DNA from: Phoronis australis
Lineage: Eukaryota; Phoronida; Phoronidae
Reading direction: 5' to 3'
DNA length: 64,000 nt
Assembly (NCBI GenBank): GCA_002633005.1
Contig: NMRA01000200.1
Location: forward strand, 238,069-302,068
The position numbers and the translations under genes are program-made. Shown piece by piece: positions 40,892 through 64,000 of this stretch (position 1 is the stretch's first letter; each line of letters starts with the position of its first letter). The notes beneath the pieces were generated by a model that had not been told where the DNA came from, searched no databases, and worked only from the letters and a program-made list of their open reading frames with translations.

Positions 40892-43170
40892 TTCCTGATG
40901 AGAGCCAACCTGGATCACAGCTTAATTCATTTTGCATAGATTGTGTTGGAAAGTATGGCGAGACATGGTGCATGCAAAGTAACAAAACATGCAATGAGAA
41001 TCAAAGTTAAAAGCATCGATTGTGGCGATTCACATATTGTGGGAAAGAAAAATGCTTAAGAGCCAGTTTTGTTTGTTGAATGTCTTTGTAAAAACTGTAT
41101 TTTATTGATGATAAATCAAGGTATTTTTACAAGTTCCTTGCAATGCCTAATTACTATTTAGACAATTTAAATTACTGCATATCACTTATAGCAAGCTCTG
41201 ATGCTCCTCAGAATAATTATTCCTTTCCAAGATACGTACATTGGACAATCATGAACTGAAGCAAGTTGTGTGAAAAAAAGTAAAACATTAAAATATGCAT
41301 TTAATGCTTTTAACGCATCAAATAATACAAGGAAAAGCAGATTTTACAAAATCTAGAGGACACTAAAATTAACTCTTACACCTAAGACTTCACGTACAGT
41401 AAAACTTGCAGAAGTCAGAACCAAAGTGAGCGAGAAAAAATCTGACTTACGCGTGCATGAACTAGAATAATATTGAGGAACTTTGTCCAAGATTAGCCAA
41501 AATCCCAACTTACGCATGTCCAACCAATGCGAGTAACAGTATAAGAAAATTTAGGTTAAAATTATAGAAGTCACGTCGAGCACAAATTCAAGATTTTTGA
41601 TGTGATAAATAACATTGATTATTCGTAACTAAGCATTCCATCATCAGGCAATATCATTATACTGATGACAGGAAAGAAGCCTTGCAACTAAACCTGCAAC
41701 TAAACCTGCAGCATTTTAGTTACAAGTTATAACATGCAGAATTGACATCAAAAACATACAATCACAGGTGAGACTACATATTTCTGGTTTTATTTATGTG
41801 AAATTGTTTTAAATACTAACATTACAAAAATAAAATGCACTACATTAATAAATGAATCGCAATATGAATTGTGACTTGGAAAATGGTACCTAGTATGAAG
41901 TCGATAAAACAACCTCAGAGCAACTTACCAACATGTAGTAAACCTATCCCAAGATGTCAAGACAACTAATCGTAAAACAATACCTGAATAAGGTAATTTC
42001 CAAGAACAAATCCTCGCACATAAGTGGCAAAAAGAGTTATAAAAGAATCTCACTTATTCTACATCATGCATTAAAAGAAATCAAACAATCAGCAGACAGG
42101 TGTGAACATATTTTACACACTGGTACCAGAGGGTAGACGGTAGTACACATTTCCATATTATCTTGTGCACTCTTCAAAGAAGATATAAAACGTTTCGCAT
42201 TGAATTTCACATGAAAAGAAATCCAAGGATTGTTTTGACAGTCATAAAATAGAACCTGGCTCAAAAACATTTGTAAACCAAAAATAAATGCATTTGACTA
42301 TACAACTGTATACTTAAATGCACACAAGAATATTTTGGCAGCATAACTTCATTCACATTTAAGACAACTTTTACATTTGAATTAACACTGTAAACACTTC
42401 AGAGACTAGAAAAAATCCAGTACCAAACTTCTATCCATACTATAAAACAACCGAATCTAGTTCAGTAAAGATGATGCCACTGGTAAGCTGCAAAACCTTT
42501 TCAATTTCTTACCGCAGCTACAAAACACTTTGCTTCCTATGTGCATATGAGAGATTTGTCAACGGAGTACTCGATGACACCAATGTAATGGTCCGATATA
42601 ATGCACGCCAGGTCTTAAACAAACGAACCTTATCACAAGAACCACTTTCAGTTAACAAAAGGAAGTCCTTATCCACACAGGAAAATGTTTTGCAGTTTCA
42701 AAAAGGAGCTGTCTACAGGTACCTAGTAGTATCACTCTAATTGGCTTAAATACATTATTTATATGTACCCCATTCATTGCTATTCAATACAACTACTAAC
42801 AGTAAAATCTCATCAAATAAGGACACAATATAAGGCATGAAAGTGGTGTTTTATTTATTTTTTTTTTAATAAATGCAATGCAACAGTTGAAATTTTGATA
42901 AAAATCAAGCACCAACAACAATTTAAAATGAAAAAGAGCAATTTTGGTAAACATTTTGTACTAGGAAGTTTTAGAATCCTGTTAGCGTCAAGGTTTGTGG
43001 ACTATAGTTGTTACTGCATAACATTTAATGATCATCTGTAAAAAACAACTTCAGCAATTATTTTTGTCCCCAGTTTAATATTTCTACCATATAAGGCTAC
43101 AATAAAGTGAAAAAGGTAAAATACTATATACACTCCATTTGAGAAACCATTTCAACAAGTGTATGTTACA

Positions 43171-43176
43171 TTTATT
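43171..43176 (-). terminator. FAM76 polyadenylation signal
   Basis: AATAAA on the minus strand, 127 bp downstream of the FAM76 stop codon at 43303-43305. It is the first canonical signal in the direction of transcription. Confidence 0.6.
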
Positions 43177-43302
43177 GATATAAAAATCCTACACTAAATG
43201 TACATGATAATGACATAATTACAATGGTATCAAAATAATCATTTTCAGAAATCACAGACACTCGGCAAACTGACCATTCACCACTTGCTGTTTAAGCTAT
43301 AG

Positions 43303-57729
<14,427 letters not shown>

Positions 57730-57753
57730 TCTACCACCCCATCGTCGCGACAT

Positions 57754-60700
57754 ATGAACAGTGTCTTTGATGATGATAAGAGCATTGCCAGTTCTTTCAC
57801 AGCCTATCCTTACACAAAGCCATACCTTAACAGTAGCTACAGAGCATCTCCTAACAAGCCAGTTTCTACAATGCCAGAAAATGAAAGATCAGGTTTGTTA
57901 GCAAGCACACTTGTTTTTGCCATAAGTGTAGTTAAGCACTTTTAGCAGTTCATTTTAAATTTATTTGAAATTTCCCTTTCACTTTCAGGGAAATATGAAA
58001 TACATGTTGAAATTGTTTTACCTCTATTTGACTTCGTTACATGGTTTCCCTCATTGATGACTGTGTGTACATGAAAATGAGAAAACTAATTGGTGTAATA
58101 TTAGTAATAATTTGAAAGTCCTTGTATTATTGGAAGCAGTTTGTAACAATGCAACACTCATTATCTATTCTTTGCAGTATAACTTGCAACTTTGCTTCAA
58201 GATTCAAATCACTATTTACTTCAACTAGCATGTTTTCATCATGAAAATGGAACCCCTTCAAAAGATAGAATTTGGCTTGTCGTATCTTAGAAACAGAATC
58301 TCAAACTCCGTTATTGTATTGAGGTGCAGTCTTTGACAACATGAAACTTTATTGAAGGATTTTAACGTAAACTTTTCAGTTTGTTTGAGATTCTATCATA
58401 TTTACTTTTTAAGTTAAGGAATTGTTTATTAAGTGAATGATTGTCTCCAAATTCACTAGGTGGCATTAGTGAGTCAATAATTCTATGTGTGTAAATGCAT
58501 GTCATCAAGTAGTCACATATGGCCCTTATCCCCCAAACACCCTCCCCCCCCCCATGCTGGGGAACTGTTCTTTGCACTCAATCTGGTCAGACGCCCTTTG
58601 CTCCCTAACTCCACTTTATGAATACCAAGTTCAGTAAAATTTTGCCCAAGTTAGGACACAATAAGGAAAAAGGGTGAAATTTCATTTTCTCGCTTTTTCG
58701 TAAATGATGCTCAGTACCAAAGTGATGCTTTGTCAAATATTCAAAGTTCTGTATCATAATCCTAGCAACAATGTTAGAGGCATTTGAAAAATGAAAAAAG
58801 TGCTATTTTTGCAATTATTTTTGTTCAAAATTGGTGAGATTTTATGTACCCCATTGGATTACTTCACTGTGGTTACATAGCTATATGCTCAGAATTTCCT
58901 TAGGACAACTGATTTTCTTATTACGCTATAAAAACTTTATTTCTGTGTCATGGTGTACAATTTTTGTGTTTGCCTTTTTAATATACAATTACTTTTAATT
59001 GCTTGTACCTGTAACTGACATCAGTTGATTTGTTGATCTTTAGCTGGAAGAAATAGAGAATTTTTAATATGCATGAAATTAGTATTAGTGTTGAAGAATT
59101 TAATTCAAACTGTTTTGTATCATGGTACCTCTTTTTCCTGTGATATACACTTGCTTTGTACAATGGATTATAGATGCATGAATAATTAATACGATTCACG
59201 TGCAATCGAAGTGTAATCTCTACAGTTTATAAATAACTAATGGCTGTAGAGGCATGTGAGCCAGACCTGATCAAGTCTTCAGGTGGTAGCATCATAACTA
59301 GCACTGATCACATATTGAGCCATCATGAACAGTTTGACTGTGTTGAGCTACAGTCTGTCTCTCAACCCTGCTTATACACAACTCTGTTCTGCTGTAGCCA
59401 ACAAACTAGGTGCTCAATTCTAAGTTGGTTGTAGTAGATTTAACTGCCAGTGCGGAGTTATACTAATTGCCATATGACATGTCAATTGTGGGTGGAGGTC
59501 AGAGAAGTTACATTTCATAACGTATTGGGAAAGCACTGTGCTTGCAGTTGGAGTACTAGCCACAGTGCCCTCATTACATGTTGGCAACCAGCTTTCAATG
59601 CATGTTTTTCTCTTATTCTCTTTTGCTTCTAGGTGTCATGTCTGCACTGAAAAATTTGCAGACCAAGATCCGCTCTCTGGAGATGGAGCGCTCTAGAGCC
59701 CAGGCTGACTTGAATTCAATGACGTCTGAAACTGACAAGTATAGGCAGGCACTTGAACGGGAGAGAACCACAAAAGACAGTGTGACCAGTCAGATGTCTA
59801 AACACACCCAAGGTAGTTACCAGTGACTGCTGGTTTCTTCACTTAAATATTGTGATTTGCATCATTGAAAAAACATAACGTAATCTTATCACAGTAGGAA
59901 ATATGAGACCAATCTATGTTCTTTTGTTTTTAGCCAGCTTTAATAAAACAAGATAAAGTGTATCTTTAATTAGTGTATAGCATGCCTGTAATGTTTACTG
60001 ATATGTAGCAGAAATTTTTGTTGGTACGTATAATTTCACTTAAAGTAGATGTGAGTTCTTTAAATAATTTTCACATAGAAAACCCATACATTATCTTGTG
60101 CTTTGTTTGGCAGTGCTATGCTTGGTCTTACAGAGGTGGAAAATCAGCTACAGTCGGCTGAAACACGGTGTAATTTGCTGGAAAAACAGCTGGAATATAT
60201 GAGGAAAATGGTAGAGAATGCTGAACGCCAGAGAACTGACGTATTGAGAGTACCAGAGCCAGTGCACAAGCCAACACATGATGATATTGAATTGAAACAC
60301 CAGCTGGACAAGATATCAGAATTAGAGAGGGAACACTTGAAACTAACAGCTACGCAAACGTTGGCCGAGGTATTTTATCTATTAAGTTTTGATTTTACTT
60401 ACCTTGTGTTCATACAACCAAAACTTGTATGTTCTGATGCACATCAGTTGGATTTTCGCTCGAAGCTGGTATTAACCTTGTTCTGGAGTCAAAAACGAAT
60501 TTCTTCACAGGCATACTTGTTCTTCCAAAGCCCTGTCACTGTGTTCTTTTACTTTGCTTAAATTGAAACTTGATTGACAGCTGTCAGTTTAATCACAGAG
60601 ATAGAAAGGTAAGACTTATTTTGTTGTGGTAATTGTAAATCTAAAGTAATTTCTTCAAAATTTTGTGGTGCAGCTGTTCATTTACGTCATATTTTGCCTT

Positions 60701-63673
60701 ACCCAGATATCATCTCTCAATCTTCTTAGATTTGACTTATGTGAGTTTCACTGAACTGGAGAATGTGCTGCTCTGCTCATCAAAATTAAATGACAGAAAT
60801 TGCATGATTTAGATGTAAGTTAACCAGATCCGTTAGCAGCAAGGGATTCTTACCATACTTGTTGTCTACCGCAGTGTTTCCAAAATTCAGAATGTTCCAA
60901 TTACTGCACTGTCTTAACACATATGTGAAGCACTTGTTGATTTGCATTTTTCATTCCCGTTTGCAATACAAGCCAAAAGTATTCAGACAAAATGTCTTCG
61001 AACTCATAGTCATGACGGCTGGACAGAAGCCATTTTGCTATTCACATAATTAGCCTTCACGACAGGAAAATGTTATTTTGTCTGATTGCTTTTTGTCTTG
61101 TTCTGTAAGTACCATACCATACAGTACTTGCTATTTTAGTACACCGTTGAACAAAAGTTTGTTCTTTTCTGGACTAGGCAGTATGTATATCACAATGCTA
61201 TCTTGCCACTATGTCTTGATTAGAACAAGTTGAGGGAATTGGAAGACAAACTTAGAGAGGAGAGACATCAAAGAAAGTTGATACAAGAAAGGACTGCGGA
61301 GGTATGTATCCCACCACTGATCATCTCTGTATGCAGGAACCATGTAAACATAGTCGTGTTGTTCCTTCATTTTTTGTCATCTGTATGAAATACAGGTTTT
61401 TAATTAGTGTATTCTGTATTAAGATTATACTGGCTATTAAAAGCAATGTTAAGTATTGTTCTAGTCTATGTGGTTTCACTGTAGGTGTTCCTGTACTTGT
61501 TTCGAAAGGGGAAAGCAACCCTTTGTGGTGTTACCTTAAGTAAAAATACAAATCCATGGTTATCGTGCAGAGACATTTTCCATGTTAATTACTGTTTCCT
61601 TGGTGTGCATTTGCTATCCAAGGAAGCAATAGAATAAAGAGACCAGTGAACAGCCCACATCTTGGTTCTGCATTCTCCTCCATTGAGCAAACAAAAATGA
61701 CTGACACAGACTGCCTTCATAGCGAGTGCTTACTATTCAGGGGATCAATAGTTAGAGTCATGGAATAATGTCTCTCCGAGGTAACCAGGAATCTGAGTGT
61801 GTTTTTGCTAAATGTCCCATCGGAAGACAGAGAGGAAGCATTGCCAAGAGTGTTGATCAAGTAATTGAGTAACATTGAAAGATGGTAACTGCCCTGTATC
61901 ATTTATATCACACTGACTAAACCATTGCCAGTTCATTATGTGTTTTGTCTCCGATAGTGTGTTGTCAAGAAGCTGCCATGTCCAGGTACCTTCACCACTA
62001 CACCTACTGTTCTTTCAGCTTCAAACAGCAGCTGAGGCCAACAGGATAATGATGGGGGTGGGATCACCTGAAGTCAGTCAGCCAGTTCATTCCCCAAGAC
62101 ATACGACTACACAAAAATTGATGGGCAAGAAAAAGAAAAAGAAAGCCACGTTCAAAAGTCAGCCACTTTGTAAAGGGCGACATGTTCAACCAGGGCAGCA
62201 CTATCACCTCAACTTAAAAGATATACCATTTGTCGCTGGAAAGGTGGGTATCCCTGCTCTTACTATATGGTCAATGCTTGTTAATGGTTGTGATAATTCC
62301 ATGTACTTCTAAATCATTAGGTCACCGTTTGTTAATGGTTGTGATAATCCCATATACTGCTGAATCATTACATTTTTCATTGTTACGCTCTCTTCTGTCA
62401 TCACTGTTATATTTACTAGCTTCAAAGTTTTCCTATGTGTTCTTATTATTGCCAAACTGTGAGCTTTATTTGTCAATGCAATCCTGGAACGGAAATATTG
62501 ATATTTACTTCTGTGTACCAGATACAGGAGTGTAAAACTTGTATTAGATATCTTATTAAGATACAGTTCACATTCCATCACGTTGCAGTCCACAGGTACA
62601 ACACATTCGCTGGGTGGTAATGTCCAGCAGATGTTTGCCCTGATGAAGGCTCACAACCCTCGGTTGTGCAACAGAGGCAAGCCTGCCCGGCCCCGACCAA
62701 CCACCACATACCTTGGTCAGAGAAGGGAGTCTTCCTCCTCCACAAGCACTGACAGTGATCTGAATGAACTCCTGGGCAACTTGCAGGATGAGTTTGGCCA
62801 CTTGAGTTTGTAAGTACTTGTCATGTTCACAGTGAATAGAAAGCTTTGCATATAATGAAAGCAGTGATACTGTACTCATATATGGATAAGCCAAGGGCTT
62901 ACAATTTATATTAGAAGAACAAAAAATTGAGTATGATTATACCCAAGGTGGGCTTGTACATGCATATGGCCCATCAGTTTGCTCCTAAGCTCATAGCGTC
63001 TGTAATTCTTGTTTAAAATCTCATTTGTTTTTATTGTCTTGGACATTTAGTGAGTTGTCTGCATCGCTGTTCAGCCATACTGCTGCTAAAGAGTTAACCT
63101 CCCAAAATCTTCTTCACACTGATTTTAGTAAAATATGGTGCACTGATGTATAAAAATGAGGTGGAGTTGAAGATAGATTCTTTCCAGAGGGTGGGCATAT
63201 GACCACAAGAATTGGGTGATTTTAGAATGTTAAACATGTTGTTGACCTGTAATTAATGATTTCTATTGCCCTGTGTTTGAAAGTAAGCCACGACGCTCCT
63301 GGTCTAAATATATCACAATGTCAAATATGACATAATGAGAATAGATAAATTCTTCTATTGAAACTGACAAAATATTGCAATGAATCTAAACACTATTTGA
63401 GACGATTTGTGGCAAGTAGTGGCGACTGGTAATAAGAAGAGATAGCTCCTATTGCTCATCATGTATGTGGAGTAATTATAGGATAAAATGCATACCTGTA
63501 CAATTTACCTGTCCAATTTGCCTTGCAGTGAACACCAGGACATGCTAAAGCAGATAGATGATGCAGATGACTACAGACTGAAGGAAGACCTGGAGAGGGA
63601 GCTAGATGTATTGGTGGGTCGTATGGAGGATAAAGGGGCACAGATACGCAAGCTTAAGAATCTACAAGAACAG
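57754..63673 (+). CDS. CEP57: Centrosomal protein CEP57/CEP57L1 (translokin family), 5' exons, partial
   Basis: Seven coding exons: 57754-57892 (its acceptor is at 57729), 59633-59812, 60134-60369, 61224-61301, 62019-62243, 62589-62809 and 63529-63673. They give 408 codons with consistent phases; the last exon(s) lie beyond the right edge. The N-terminal segment contains PYTKPYLNSSYRASPNKP, like vertebrate CEP57. Residues ~55-215 form the centrosome-localisation coiled coil (SALKNLQTKIRSLEMER, CNLLEKQLEYMRKMVENAER, RELEDKLREERHQRKLIQE). Then come a six-lysine run, PFVAGK, NVQQMFALMKAHNPRLCN, LQDEFGHLSF and ELDVLVGRMEDKGAQIRKLK, the start of the C-terminal microtubule-binding domain. The vertebrate proteins act in centriole and pericentriolar organisation and FGF2 trafficking. 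The first Met is the in-frame ATG of the first exon; extra upstream coding sequence cannot be excluded. The similarity does not separate CEP57 from CEP57L1. Confidence 0.93.
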
Positions 63674-64000
63674 GTACTTTAGGGCTGTTCCAGCAAAATC
63701 TGTATGGGAGGGGGGAAGGCACTTTTATTTCGTACCCACCGCCCATATTTTTCATTTATTTCTCCAACCCATGACCCATAATTTTTTAATTATTTTTAAT
63801 AGGTTAACATATAAAATCCAACACTTGCAAACAAATTGCCTCCAGGAGGACCTGTTAAGAACTTACTAGATGATTGACAGACAAGAACTAGTTGTCTTGT
63901 CCAATATTGTCAAAAACTAAAGTAGCCTGTGAGCAATACTTTTGGCAGCCACCAGGTGTCTCTGTTCACCATGTGTCTATAATTTCAATGAACATTTTTT
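63674..64000. other. CEP57 intron 7 (start), right edge of window
   Basis: No further CEP57 coding block is visible. The C-terminal lysine-rich part of the microtubule-binding domain must lie further right. Confidence 0.6.

Larger units (their letters stand above)
40168..43170. other. Tail-to-tail spacer between RTN4IP1 and FAM76
   Basis: No gene supported. The likely RTN4IP1 3' UTR occupies the first part, with an ATTAAA at 40886-40891 as a possible polyadenylation signal. The MITE at 40539-40798 would then lie within the 3' UTR. Open frames such as 40164-40472 (102 codons, starting at the RTN4IP1 stop) and 42471-42740 match nothing known. Confidence 0.5.

Noticed and set aside
58535-58560. 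C-rich run and a similar one near 44448
   Set aside because: Simple low-complexity sequence with no G-tract partners; no structural claim made.
60103-60133. Upstream acceptor CAG at 60113 for CEP57 exon 3
   Set aside because: Using it puts the coiled coil out of frame with exon 2; the acceptor at 60133 restores HTQEVENQLQSAE, as in vertebrate CEP57.

Overview
This is a piece of an intron-rich animal nuclear genome, AT-rich by eye, with GT-AG introns. I assembled six protein-coding genes exon by exon; every splice phase closes, and the four genes lying wholly inside the window give complete proteins close to the length of their human counterparts. Protein similarity to vertebrates is high, but there is only one FAM76 and one CEP57-type gene and the transposon load is diverse (CR1-like, RTE-like, tRNA-SINE, Helentron-like, Kolobok-like, foldback MITEs). 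This suggests an invertebrate, perhaps a deuterostome such as a hemichordate or cephalochordate, but the sequence alone does not settle the phylum. A single N at 32552 shows it is an assembled scaffold.

Layout: LTN1 5' end (-, 40-2720), LZIC (+, 5640-10594), QRSL1/GatA (-, 12384-29597), RTN4IP1 (+, 34481-40167), FAM76 (-, 43303-53315), CEP57/CEP57L1 5' part (+, 57754 to beyond the right edge). Strands alternate perfectly, giving three successive head-to-head pairs. QRSL1-RTN4IP1 and FAM76-CEP57 are, from memory, also head-to-head in human (6q21 and 11q21), so they look like ancient bidirectional units.

QRSL1 (tRNA-Gln amidation) and RTN4IP1 (NADPH oxidoreductase linked to coenzyme Q) both serve mitochondria. 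LTN1 is the ribosome-quality-control E3 ligase, LZIC an ICAT-domain protein, FAM76 a cysteine/histidine-rich nuclear protein, and CEP57 a centrosomal microtubule-binding protein.

The space between exons is mostly repeats. The most striking are three intronic arrays (13258-14806, 21497-22565, 45021-46475) built from ~150-bp units, each with a motif of the GCCACTAGGKGGC type that resembles the CTCF core. They have subterminal inverted repeats and end hairpins like Helentron/pearl elements. Others are a ~5-kb TTAA-flanked element with a THAP-like motif in QRSL1 intron 9 (14952-19988), a perfect foldback element with an 8-bp target duplication between LTN1 and LZIC (2968-3662), and a 49-bp minisatellite in RTN4IP1 that repeatedly copies the genuine 5' splice site. 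I found no rRNA, functional tRNA, CRISPR or bacterial-type operon.
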